From positions 1-26,697 of the forward strand of contig JBMOLK010000345.1 of NCBI GenBank assembly GCA_049325575.1: a stretch of DNA of 26,697 nucleotides. The letters are read 5' to 3'. A program made the translations under genes and the position numbers. Below the pieces are notes generated by a model. That model had not been told where the DNA came from, ran no database searches, and saw nothing but the letters and a program-made list of their open reading frames with translations. Shown here in pieces: positions 1 to 8,239 of this stretch; the first letter of the stretch is position 1, and each line of letters opens with the position of its first letter. The DNA is from JBMOLK01 sp049325575. GTDB taxonomy: Bacteria > Bacillota > Clostridia > Acetivibrionales > Acetivibrionaceae.

Positions 1-170
1 ACCACTCAATTCTATTTATATAGTCATATTGAATACTACATAAACTATTTTAAATATTCAATTGAATGTATTAACTGAGTTTAAATTACTTTCCATTCTA
101 TTGGAAGAGTTATGTATAAAGATAAGCGGACTGGAGGGGGCAGATTAGAAAACGCAGTGCCTTCGACCAG

Positions 171-803
171 GTGTTTAGAAACTATTCACATACTGGATAT
201 TTAAATACAAACGATCTTACCAAAACAGAAATCCATTTCTACGCACTAAATTACGATAATATTGACTACGGTCTTAAAGTAAATGGAAAGCAGTCAAAGA
301 AATATCATACCAATATTATATATTCGGTTGAAAGAATGGTATTCGAGAAGGGGAAGAGGGTTGAAATCCCTACAGGTATGATAAGTGCTATGTTTGAAAG
401 TGGAGACGGGGTCGGATTTGAAGGTCAGTATGGTGAGAGTATGAGGGTGCATCAGAGCACAGATGTGGTATTTAAGTTTGTAGTACCCAATGATATTGAT
501 GTAGATAGATTTAAAATTGATTGGTCTAATTCAATGCCTATTTATATGAAGGATCAGTTTAACCAGGCAAACACTGCAAAGAGCCCCCTTGGCAGTGGAA
601 ACTATAAACTATATGTCTATAACAACAATACATCCGACTGGGAAAGAATAGGTGATGTATTTGAGCCTAAAGGAGGCCTTAAACCTTATATAAACAAGAC
701 TAATGAAATAAAAGTAAAGGCTGGTATAACTGTTGACTCAAATGTAAATCCGGGTGAGTATATGTGGAAGCCTGAAATACAACTAAGCGGGGTGGTGAAA
801 TAG
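171..803 (+). CDS. C-terminal part of an unrecognised, probably extracytoplasmic protein; likely 5'-truncated
   Basis: A 210-codon frame whose product I do not recognise. It is rich in short hydrophilic beta-like stretches with many Asn, Tyr and Asp and no membrane segment, as expected for an extracytoplasmic domain. The GTG at 171 is a poor start: no ribosome binding site lies just before it. The same frame stays open upstream to the stop at 123-125, giving a plausible continuation (RKRSAFDQVFRNYS). A purine-rich GGAGGGGG lies at 133-140, but the only nearby in-frame codon at good spacing is ATT at 144. This suggests the 5' part of a longer gene was lost. The stop TAG at 801-803 overlaps the GTG start of the ABC ATPase by one base, so the two were translationally coupled. 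Function unknown; role with the ABC transporter is inferred from position only. Confidence 0.6.
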   Translation: MFRNYSHTGYLNTNDLTKTEIHFYALNYDNIDYGLKVNGKQSKKYHTNIIYSVERMVFEKGKRVEIPTGMISAMFESGDGVGFEGQYGESMRVHQSTDVVFKFVVPNDIDVDRFKIDWSNSMPIYMKDQFNQANTAKSPLGSGNYKLYVYNNNTSDWERIGDVFEPKGGLKPYINKTNEIKVKAGITVDSNVNPGEYMWKPEIQLSGVVK

Positions 804-1738
804 TGCTGGTTATTGAGAATCTTGTCAAAAACTATGGAAGGTTCAAAGCAGTTGATAACCTGTCCCTTGAGATTGGAAAGGGGCATATATTCGGTTTCGT
901 AGGAGCAAATGGGGCAGGTAAGACAACTACAATGAAAATAGTCGCAGGTCTTCTAAAACCTACTTCCGGTAAAGTAATGGTAGATGGTATGGATACGGGC
1001 TTGCACCCTGTAAGCTATAAGAAAAAAATAGGTTATATGCCTGATTTCTTTGGAGTATATGATGACCTCAAGGTCACAGAATATATGGACTTCTATGCAG
1101 GGGTGTATGGAATAGAAAAAAGTGAACGGACTAAGATTGCCGATGAGCTTCTTGAGCTTGTAAACCTTTCCGATAAAAAGGATGCATATGTTGACAGCCT
1201 TTCAAGAGGGATGAAACAAAGGCTTTGCCTTGCAAGGAGCCTTATTCACAACCCGGAGCTTTTAATACTGGATGAACCGGCATCAGGCCTTGACCCCAGA
1301 GCCAGGGTTGAAATGAAGGAAGTGCTTAAGGAACTTAGGGATATGGGAAAAACAATAATTATAAGCTCCCATATACTTCCCGAGTTAGCAGAGCTTTGTA
1401 CGTCCATAGGGATTATTGAGCATGGAAAGATGGCTATCAGCGGGACTGTTGAAGAGATAATGCAAAAGGTCTCTCATAAGAAAACAATAAGAGTTAAAGT
1501 ATTGGGAGACAAGGAGGGAGCCGTAAAACTCCTGAAAGAGCAGCCTTCCATAGGCGGAGTAAGTGTGCATAATGATTATATAGACGCAGATTTTGACGGG
1601 ACTAATGAAGATATGGCAGAAATACTAAAAAGGGCGGTAAACAGTGGAATACCTGTGGTATCCTTTACCCAAACTGACAGGAATCTGGAATCGGTGTTTA
1701 TGCACCTGACGTTAGGAGGGGATAAGAATGCAAATTAA
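803..1738 (+). CDS. ABC transporter ATP-binding protein (ABC-2/NatA/EcsA type)
   Basis: 311-aa nucleotide-binding subunit that would power the permease encoded next. Walker A is GANGAGKT at residues 34-41, the signature LSRGMKQR at about 133-140, Walker B LLILDEP at about 153-159, and the switch histidine is in SSH near residue 190. The roughly 90-residue C-terminal extension after the catalytic core is typical of ABC-2 exporters of the NatA/EcsA group. GTG start at 803 overlaps the upstream stop by one base; the gene end overlaps the permease start by 11 bases. Known for the family: ATP hydrolysis drives export of a lipid, peptide, polysaccharide or drug. The substrate cannot be read from the sequence; placement at the head of a MoxR-VWA cluster suggests an envelope-related substrate. 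Confidence 0.93.
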   Translation: MLVIENLVKNYGRFKAVDNLSLEIGKGHIFGFVGANGAGKTTTMKIVAGLLKPTSGKVMVDGMDTGLHPVSYKKKIGYMPDFFGVYDDLKVTEYMDFYAGVYGIEKSERTKIADELLELVNLSDKKDAYVDSLSRGMKQRLCLARSLIHNPELLILDEPASGLDPRARVEMKEVLKELRDMGKTIIISSHILPELAELCTSIGIIEHGKMAISGTVEEIMQKVSHKKTIRVKVLGDKEGAVKLLKEQPSIGGVSVHNDYIDADFDGTNEDMAEILKRAVNSGIPVVSFTQTDRNLESVFMHLTLGGDKNAN

Positions 1739-2585
1739 TCCTATAATTGAAAAAGAACTAAAGACGAAAATGAGAGGCTGGAAAGCACCTGCCTTAATAT
1801 CCGTATACCTGGGTTTTTTACTTCTGGTTATTATTCTATACTTTATATATAATGACCAGTTATCTGATTTTGGGCTTAGTACCTTTAATCCAAGGGTAGC
1901 TATTAATGCATACAATACTGTGGCATTGTTTCAACTCCTTTTACTGCTTTTTATAACCCCTGCAATGACCGGAGGTGCAGTTAGCAGTGAAAGGGAAAGG
2001 CAGACTTTGGATCTGCTTCTTTGTACAAACTTTTCAACTTATAAAGTCATCCTGGGGAAGATATTTGTATCCATAGCACATATAATGCTGCTGATAACTG
2101 CTTCTCTTCCTCTTATGGCCATAGTGTTTCTCTTTGGAGGAGTAAGCTTTACCGATATAATGCTTCTATTTCTGTTTTACATTGCTACTGCAGTTATGCT
2201 GGGAAGTATAGGTACATTCTATTCAACTGTGTTTAAAAAAACTATCGTAGCAATAGTAATAACTTACCTGACGGTTCTTATTATTACTATAGGGACAGTA
2301 GTTTTGTTTGCTATTTGGGGTTTCTTTGTAGCACGTTGGACCAGTGAACCAGCATATCACGAGGTCGCTGCGTTTTTATTTTCAAATCCGTTTTTCGGTT
2401 TTGGGTCTGTAATAGAGGGAACAGCATCAAACAATTCGCTTTTTGGTGCCTTTGTTACAGTGGCCAATGCAGGGGACAATAACGATATATTAGTCAAGTC
2501 ATGGATGGTTAATATAGGTTTTTATGCAGTTTTATCCACAGTGCTCATATTTGTTAGCGCATGGAGGATAAAACGCTTAAAATAA
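1728..2585 (+). CDS. ABC-2 type transporter permease
   Basis: 285-aa integral membrane protein with about six hydrophobic segments, beginning near residues 22-42 (PALISVYLGFLLLVIILYFI). The motif GGAVSSERERQTLDLLL at about residues 83-99, just after the second membrane segment, is characteristic of ABC-2 permeases of the GldF/NosY group, where a cytoplasmic coupling helix contacts the ATPase. It starts inside the end of the ATPase gene (11-base overlap), with GGAGGGG at 1715-1721 upstream, so the two are co-translated. No large extracellular loop is seen. A 193-base gap containing a palindromic repeat separates it from the next gene, the loosest junction of the cluster. Confidence 0.9.
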   Translation: MQINPIIEKELKTKMRGWKAPALISVYLGFLLLVIILYFIYNDQLSDFGLSTFNPRVAINAYNTVALFQLLLLLFITPAMTGGAVSSERERQTLDLLLCTNFSTYKVILGKIFVSIAHIMLLITASLPLMAIVFLFGGVSFTDIMLLFLFYIATAVMLGSIGTFYSTVFKKTIVAIVITYLTVLIITIGTVVLFAIWGFFVARWTSEPAYHEVAAFLFSNPFFGFGSVIEGTASNNSLFGAFVTVANAGDNNDILVKSWMVNIGFYAVLSTVLIFVSAWRIKRLK

Positions 2586-2595
2586 ACTTAAACCT

Positions 2596-2732
2596 TGAAA
2601 TAGATTGCTTTCATAAAGCTTCAAGGACAGTGAAAAAATCCTTCTATTACTTTTAGTATTCCCCAAAAGCCGGATTTTTCCACCCGGAAGTATTGCTTTT
2701 TGGGTCGATGAAGCTTTATTTCAGCAATTCTA
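2596..2732. repeat. Palindromic intergenic element with about 23-bp imperfect terminal inverted repeats
   Basis: The gap after the permease holds a nested inverted repeat. The left arm 2601-2623 and right arm 2709-2732 pair over ATAAAGCTTCA/TGAAGCTTTAT, then, after a 3x3 mismatch, over AGCAA/TTGCT and TAGA/TCTA. Inside, CCCAAAAGC (2662-2670) pairs with GCTTTTTGGG (2695-2704) with one bulge, around a CCGG...CCGG tip. Both outer ends recur at 4494-4531. It may be a small mobile repeat of MITE/REP type or a transcript-processing structure; there is no T-run for a classical terminator. Confidence 0.55.
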
Positions 2733-2787
2733 TTGTGCAGTCAAATGAATTAGTTAAGAAGGTTATACAGTAAAGTGGGTGAATTTT

Positions 2788-4479
2788 ATGAGTTTTAATG
2801 ATATATATAAAGCACTTAAACCTTTAAGAAGAAAGATGCATTTAAACAATACAATACTTTGTCTTGTATATGCTGTTGTTTTGGCAGGAGCTTTTTCTTT
2901 CATACTGTCCTTTATTGCACTGTTTTTGGCTATACCATATTTAGGAGATAGGCTGTTGTCAATATATGGATTTTTTATCCTGGCAGGAGCCTTAACTTCT
3001 ATATTTTTAAGGCCGGGTATTCAAAAGACCATAAAAATGGGAGATTCATTGGGTCTTAAAGAAAGGCTTGTCACTGCCTACCAGCTAAAAGACGAGGATT
3101 CCGCTTTGGTAAAAATTCAAAGGCAGGATGCCCTAAATGCTGTTTCGGACACAGATTTCAAGTCCCTCTATCCTGTAAAATTCCCATATGGTCAGATTAT
3201 AGCTGCTTTCGTGCTTTTATCTATGGTTCTGGTTACTTTTATTGTTCCTACAGGGGCAAAAGACAGGGCTTTAACTACAGAGAATATAATAGACGAGACC
3301 AAAAAGCAGGCAGAGAAGCTTGACGCCAAGAGGAAAGAGCTTGGCAAGAATACCAGGATTACCAATGACAAGCTTAAAGAGGTAAATAAGAAGATTGACG
3401 AGCTTTTAAAGGAGCTTAATAGATCAAAAAATGAGGAAGATGCCCTAAAGGCTCTTTCAAAGGCAAAACATGAGCTTGAAAAGATGAAGGACCCTGCAAT
3501 GGATAAGGACCTTGTCAAGCTGTCAGAAAAGCTTGTGAACAACCCTCTGACAAAAGAGCTTGGAGAGGCATTAAAAGAAGGTAAGACAGAAGACATTGAT
3601 AAGAAACTTAAAGAGCTGGAAGAAAAGTTAAAAGGTGCTGATGACGAGTATAGAAAAAAGCTGGCAGAGGAGCTTAAAGAGGCTTTAAAGGAAATAAAGA
3701 ACAAGGACCTTTCCCAAAGCCTGTCGGATTTATCCGAAGCATTACAGACAGGTGATTTAAGCGCATTAAATGCAAACATAAAGACTCTGTCCGGCACTCT
3801 GGCAAATATTGTTAAAGCAAACACTGAGGAGATCAATGCAAATGAGCAGCCTGGAAACGGAGATTTGGGCCAAATGGTGCAGGCTCTTAATGAAGCAAGG
3901 TATCAAATATTTAGAGCTTCCGGAAGAAGCTCTGCATTTACACCAGGCAGCGGGCAGGAGGGAAACGGCAGCGGTGAAGGCGATGATAGCGGCTCACAGG
4001 GGGACGGACAGCAAGGGAATGACGGGTCTGGGGCCAGTGGAGACGGTCAAGGTGCTGATGGAAGCCAGGGCAGTGGTCAGGGCAACCAGGGAGGCCAAGG
4101 TTCCGGCCAAAATAGTTTAGGTCAAGCTGGAGGCGGAGTAGGAGATGGTTCCTCCAGCCAGGACGCAGGCTATACCGGTACAGAATCAGGGGGCGGAGTA
4201 AAAAAGCCCGGAGAGAAGAAAGTAGGAGATTATGAGAAGATTTATGTTCCCGACAGACTTGGTGGTGACTCACAGGCGTCACAGGTCAAGGGAAGCAAGA
4301 GTAACAGCGGACAAAGCCAATGGTCGGAGGTACAGGCACCTATTGGTGAGGGTAATGCCAGACCTTATAATGAGGTTCTTCAAGAGTATACCGATGAAGC
4401 AATGTCCGGTCTAAAAGATGCACCTATACCGCCAGGGATGAAGGATATAGTAAGAGATTACTTTTCAACACTTGAATAA
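2788..4479 (+). CDS. Membrane-anchored coiled-coil protein with Gly/Gln/Ser-rich linker
   Basis: About 563 aa. Three hydrophobic segments (about residues 22-45, 52-72 and 140-157) are followed by a highly charged Lys/Glu/Leu coiled-coil region (about 165-320), a Gly/Gln/Ser/Asp-rich low-complexity stretch (about 385-465), and a more ordered end. Overall plan resembles the DUF4175-like proteins beside MoxR/VWA genes, but I cannot prove membership. An in-frame GTG at 2779 is possible; ATG 2788 is preferred because GGGTG at 2777-2781 sits at better spacing. Known for such proteins: little. I infer a membrane scaffold whose coiled coil reaches partners such as the MoxR or VWA proteins encoded downstream. 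It is in line with the ABC genes, after a repeat-bearing gap. Confidence 0.8.
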   Translation: MSFNDIYKALKPLRRKMHLNNTILCLVYAVVLAGAFSFILSFIALFLAIPYLGDRLLSIYGFFILAGALTSIFLRPGIQKTIKMGDSLGLKERLVTAYQLKDEDSALVKIQRQDALNAVSDTDFKSLYPVKFPYGQIIAAFVLLSMVLVTFIVPTGAKDRALTTENIIDETKKQAEKLDAKRKELGKNTRITNDKLKEVNKKIDELLKELNRSKNEEDALKALSKAKHELEKMKDPAMDKDLVKLSEKLVNNPLTKELGEALKEGKTEDIDKKLKELEEKLKGADDEYRKKLAEELKEALKEIKNKDLSQSLSDLSEALQTGDLSALNANIKTLSGTLANIVKANTEEINANEQPGNGDLGQMVQALNEARYQIFRASGRSSAFTPGSGQEGNGSGEGDDSGSQGDGQQGNDGSGASGDGQGADGSQGSGQGNQGGQGSGQNSLGQAGGGVGDGSSSQDAGYTGTESGGGVKKPGEKKVGDYEKIYVPDRLGGDSQASQVKGSKSNSGQSQWSEVQAPIGEGNARPYNEVLQEYTDEAMSGLKDAPIPPGMKDIVRDYFSTLE

Positions 4480-4493
4480 AATGAAGCAGTCTG

Positions 4494-4531
4494 TGAAATA
4501 GATCGGGCAAGGCTTTATTTAGGCAATTCTA
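4494..4531. repeat. Shortened relative of the 2596-2732 palindromic element
   Basis: TGAAATAGAT at 4494-4503 is identical to 2596-2605, and GCTTTATTTagGCAATTCTA at 4512-4531 matches 2713-2732 except at the two lowercase bases. The roughly 100 bases between these ends in the first copy are missing here. It lies between the coiled-coil gene and the MoxR gene. It looks like an internally deleted copy of the same repeat; a shared regulatory motif is the alternative. Confidence 0.5.
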
Positions 4532-4568
4532 AATAACAGATGTAAATAATAAGGCAGGGGGACAGTTT

Positions 4569-5555
4569 ATGGAGGTCAATGGAACAAATGTAAAAAGTGT
4601 TATAGATACGGTGGCAAAGATAGAGAATGAAGTTGCAAAGCATATGGTTGGCCAGAAGGATCTGATAAGGCAGGTTGTGATTTCAATACTGGCAGGTGGC
4701 AATGTGCTGCTTGAAGGTGTTCCAGGCCTTGGGAAAACAAGACTTGTAAAAACTCTTGGCAGGGTTTTGAACCTTCAGTTTTCACGTATACAGTTTACAC
4801 CTGATTTGATGCCTGCAGATGTGGTGGGTACAAACATCATAACAAAATCAGAAGGCGGAAGTGGAAACTTTCAGTTCCAGCCTGGTCCCGTATTCAGCAA
4901 TATAGTGCTTGCAGACGAAATAAACAGGGCAACTCCCAAAACACAGAGTGCACTTTTGGAGGCTATGCAGGAGAAAACTGTAACTGTGGGTAATACTACC
5001 TACAATTTACCGCAGCCTTTCTTTGTGCTTGCTACCCAGAACCCCATTGAGATGGAAGGGACTTATCCTCTTCCTGAAGCCCAGATGGATAGATTCCTTT
5101 TTAAATTGAACGTTCCCTTTCCTTCTTTAGGAGATCTTATGGATATTGTTTCAATGACCACCTCAAGGGAAGAGGAAGAACTGCAGAAGGTCACAACAGG
5201 AGAAGAAATACTGTCAATAAGAAACATAACAAGAGAGATACCTGTTGCAAAACCTGTACAGGAATTTGCCATAAAGCTTGTACTGGCAACTCATCCGGAA
5301 AGCGAGTATGCTCCGGAAGCTGCCAAAAAGTATATGCGTTTCGGATCAAGTCCCAGAGGGGCGCAGGCCATAATATCTACCGCAAAAATACGTGCGGTTT
5401 TAGAGGGAAGGTATAATGCAGCCTTTGAGGATATAAAGTATGTTGCCTACCCGGCCTTAAGGCACAGGTTTTTCTTGAATTTCGAAGGACTGTCTGAAGG
5501 AATTACTACTGACAGCATGATAGGTGAGATTATTAAATCTATTGAGGAAAGGTAG
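4569..5555 (+). CDS. MoxR-family AAA+ ATPase
   Basis: 328 aa, the usual length for MoxR. Walker A GVPGLGKT at residues 50-57, Walker B with VLADEINRA at about 113-121, sensor-1 region LATQNPIEMEGTYPLPEAQ at about 154-172, then DRFLF with the arginine-finger region near 174-178, and the C-terminal AAA lid. Family knowledge: MoxR ATPases act as chaperones for VWA-domain partners, often with metal-ion insertion or complex activation, and are encoded next to DUF58 and VWA genes as here. ATG start has AGGGGG at 4556-4561 upstream. The next gene begins 6 bases after the stop. Confidence 0.95.
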   Translation: MEVNGTNVKSVIDTVAKIENEVAKHMVGQKDLIRQVVISILAGGNVLLEGVPGLGKTRLVKTLGRVLNLQFSRIQFTPDLMPADVVGTNIITKSEGGSGNFQFQPGPVFSNIVLADEINRATPKTQSALLEAMQEKTVTVGNTTYNLPQPFFVLATQNPIEMEGTYPLPEAQMDRFLFKLNVPFPSLGDLMDIVSMTTSREEEELQKVTTGEEILSIRNITREIPVAKPVQEFAIKLVLATHPESEYAPEAAKKYMRFGSSPRGAQAIISTAKIRAVLEGRYNAAFEDIKYVAYPALRHRFFLNFEGLSEGITTDSMIGEIIKSIEER

Positions 5556-5561
5556 CTATAA

Positions 5562-6428
5562 GTGGGAAGCCAACTATTTGACAGTGATTTTTTAAAAAAG
5601 CTGGAGCAGATGGTCATATCATCGAGGATAACGCTTATGGATGGCGCTTCAGGCAACAGAAAATCCAGGGCAAAGGGGAGCTCTGTGGAATTTTCAGACT
5701 ACAGGGAGTATGCCATTGGCGATGATTTCAAAAGGATAGACTGGAATGCATACGGAAGATTCGAAAAGCTTTTTATAAAGCTTTTTATGGAAGAAAGGGA
5801 GGCTCCCGTCCATATTTTTTTAGATACCAGCAAGTCCATGGACTGGGGAGTGCCCAATAAAAGCATTGCATCAAGAAGACTTGCTGCTGCCCTAAGCTAT
5901 ATAAGCCTTTCAAATTATGACAGGGTATCTCTGGTTTGCTTAAATAACAGGGTTGAGTTATTCAAGTCTTCACTGCGGGGTAAGAATGCTTTTGGTGAAG
6001 TGATGAACATGCTGGAGAGACTTGACTACATTGGAATAACCGATATTTACAATATAGTCTCAAGGTTTGATTTAAGATCGGGGAAGGGGATTTCAATTGT
6101 TATATCAGACCTTTTTTCAAAGGGCAATCTCTTGGATATGATAAATTATCTCCAGTTTAGGAAGCAGGAAGTGTATATATGCCATGTCCTTTCACCACAG
6201 GAAATTGACCCTGATATAAATTCCAGTTTAAGGCTTATTGACTCGGAAACCAGGGAATTTAAGGATGTTACTGTATCGCCTTCGCTTTTAAAGACATACA
6301 ATAAGGTTTTAGGTAGGTTTACGATGGAAATTGAAGAGGTTTGTGCAAGGCGTGGAGTACACTACATGTTAATGGATACCTCCATACCTGTTGAACATAT
6401 GATAAAAATGGTGGTGAACAGAGGATGA
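5562..6428 (+). CDS. DUF58 domain-containing protein (VWA-like)
   Basis: 288 aa. The DUF58 signature is clear: GSSVEFSDYREYAIGDDF at about residues 39-56, RIDWNAYGR at about 58-66, and a MIDAS-like DTSKSM at 88-93 within a VWA-type fold. Family knowledge: DUF58 proteins are obligate neighbours of MoxR ATPases and are thought to be their partners. GTG start, 6 bases after the MoxR stop, with GGAAAGG at 5547-5553 inside the end of the upstream gene. Its stop overlaps the next start (ATGA, 6425-6428), so expression is coupled. No membrane segment, hence cytoplasmic. Confidence 0.92.
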   Translation: MGSQLFDSDFLKKLEQMVISSRITLMDGASGNRKSRAKGSSVEFSDYREYAIGDDFKRIDWNAYGRFEKLFIKLFMEEREAPVHIFLDTSKSMDWGVPNKSIASRRLAAALSYISLSNYDRVSLVCLNNRVELFKSSLRGKNAFGEVMNMLERLDYIGITDIYNIVSRFDLRSGKGISIVISDLFSKGNLLDMINYLQFRKQEVYICHVLSPQEIDPDINSSLRLIDSETREFKDVTVSPSLLKTYNKVLGRFTMEIEEVCARRGVHYMLMDTSIPVEHMIKMVVNRG

Positions 6429-8239
6429 CCTTTTACTCACCATGGGCTTTTTTAGCTTTAATAGGAGTTCCGGTAATTATAATGCTGTATCTTTTAAAGA
6501 AGAAGCACCAGGAGTATACTGTTTCAAGTCTATTCTTGTGGGAAGAGGCTTTAAAAGATCTTGAGGCTAATGCACCCTGGCAAAAGCTTAAGAAAAATAT
6601 TCTTATGCTGCTGCAGATTATTGCCGTTATTCTACTGGCCTTTGCCCTGTCAAAGCCGTTTCTCAATGCATTGGGGGGGAAGGCTGGAAATGTTGTTTTG
6701 GTAATTGACACCTCTTTTAGCATGCAGGCTGTCGATGTAGGGCGAACCAGGTTTGAGGAAGCCCGGGATCAGGCGCGAAGGTATATAACCAACCTGAAGC
6801 CGGAAACTTTTGTTACCCTCATCAGTATGGGCAGGAATGCTGTTATTGAGGAGAACTTGAGCAGCAATAAGAGCAGCCTTTTGGATAAGCTTGAACACCT
6901 TAGGGTTACAAACGGTATCTCCAATTTGGAGGATGCCAAAGTTCTGGTCAAATCTATTGTAAAACAGCAGCCGGGTACAGAAGTAGTTATTTTTGGAGAC
7001 AGGGATTTTAATGTTCCGGGGGTAGATGTTAAGTTTTCAAGAATATCTAATAATGGCGACAATTTTGCGGTTATACTGCTTTCCCATACATGGACAAATA
7101 AGGGCCTCACTGTACTTAGCAGGATTGCAAACTACAGCACGGAGGATGCTGTTGTTCCTGTCAGTCTATATGTTGACGGAATAGTTTTTGATGCACAGAA
7201 TGTGGATATCAAAAAAGGTGAGACCGCAAGTGTTTACTGGGACAGCGTTCCAAATGCTATAAATCTCATTGAAGTAAGAATTGACAAAAAAGACTCTCTG
7301 GATATTGATAATAGGGCATGGAATGCGGTCAACAAAACAAAGACGAATAAAGTTTTACTTGTAAGCAGCGGCAACGTATTTATTGAAAAGGTTGTTTCAC
7401 TGTCAAACGGTGTGGAGCTTTTTAAGACGGATTTCAAAGACGATAAGGACTTAAAGGGGTATGATCTTTATATCATGGATGGTCATATGCCGGAAAAATT
7501 TCCTTCGGATGGGAGCATCATGATCTTAAATCCCCCCACAAACAAGTTTTTTGAGGTCATAGATGAGATTGAAACACCTAATGTAGAGGAACTGGATGAG
7601 GAAATTTTTAAATATGCCGATGATTTTGACTTCTCAATTGGAAAGACCAGAGTTTTCGAAGTTCCAAAGTGGGGTAAGGAAGTTATCAGGCTTAAAGAAG
7701 GCAATGCTGCTTTTATGGGGCAGCTTGACAATAGGAGGGTCCTTGCCCTGGGCTTTGACATTCATAATACAGATCTTCCATTGACTCCGGCATTTCCAAT
7801 TATCATGACCAATGCGTTGGAATGGCTGCTGCCTTCAACAATAAGGAATGTAGAGAGCTTGTTGCCGGGTGAGAGCATAACCTTTAACCTGGACCCGAAG
7901 GCACAGGAAGCAGTTGTAACGTCACCATCGGGTAAAAGCTTTAGGGTAGCGCCTCCATTTCCTGCACAAGTGTTTGAGGAAACGGACGAGGTGGGGCTGT
8001 ATACCTTAAGTCAGAAGACTTTGGATGGAGAGAGCAGTTTTTACTTTGCTGTAAATGCCTCGTCAGAGACAGAATCGGATCTTATAAATGATGATAGAGA
8101 ATCCGCTTTAGAAGAACCTTCAACAGAGGAAAATCAGACTAAACCTTTAAGGACAGGTATGAATCTTCAAACAATATTTGTCTGGCTTGTACTTGCGGTC
8201 TTATTAATAGAATGGTGGGTTTATTCAAATGGTATTTAG
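6425..8239 (+). CDS. BatA-like membrane protein with VWA domain
   Basis: 604 aa. N-terminal double membrane segment (about residues 6-24 and 59-78) matching the BatA/aerotolerance-type N-terminal domain, then a VWA domain with an intact DxSxS MIDAS motif (D95, S97, S99 in IDTSFSM). A long beta-rich region follows, with GFDIHNTDLPLTPAFP at about residues 437-452, common in this family, and a last membrane helix near 583-600. The VWA and middle region are therefore between membrane anchors. Known: such proteins sit with MoxR and DUF58 partners; precise function is not settled. ATGA overlap with the DUF58 gene, and 11-base overlap with the next gene. Confidence 0.9.
   Translation: MTFYSPWAFLALIGVPVIIMLYLLKKKHQEYTVSSLFLWEEALKDLEANAPWQKLKKNILMLLQIIAVILLAFALSKPFLNALGGKAGNVVLVIDTSFSMQAVDVGRTRFEEARDQARRYITNLKPETFVTLISMGRNAVIEENLSSNKSSLLDKLEHLRVTNGISNLEDAKVLVKSIVKQQPGTEVVIFGDRDFNVPGVDVKFSRISNNGDNFAVILLSHTWTNKGLTVLSRIANYSTEDAVVPVSLYVDGIVFDAQNVDIKKGETASVYWDSVPNAINLIEVRIDKKDSLDIDNRAWNAVNKTKTNKVLLVSSGNVFIEKVVSLSNGVELFKTDFKDDKDLKGYDLYIMDGHMPEKFPSDGSIMILNPPTNKFFEVIDEIETPNVEELDEEIFKYADDFDFSIGKTRVFEVPKWGKEVIRLKEGNAAFMGQLDNRRVLALGFDIHNTDLPLTPAFPIIMTNALEWLLPSTIRNVESLLPGESITFNLDPKAQEAVVTSPSGKSFRVAPPFPAQVFEETDEVGLYTLSQKTLDGESSFYFAVNASSETESDLINDDRESALEEPSTEENQTKPLRTGMNLQTIFVWLVLAVLLIEWWVYSNGI

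Noticed and set aside
3192..3836. 214-codon minus-strand frame opposite the coiled-coil gene
   Set aside because: Ser/Phe-rich mirror of the Lys/Glu codons of the real gene; a shadow.
3809..4282. Frames opposite or within the Gly-rich region
   Set aside because: Low-complexity GC-richer DNA keeps other frames open; no start signals.
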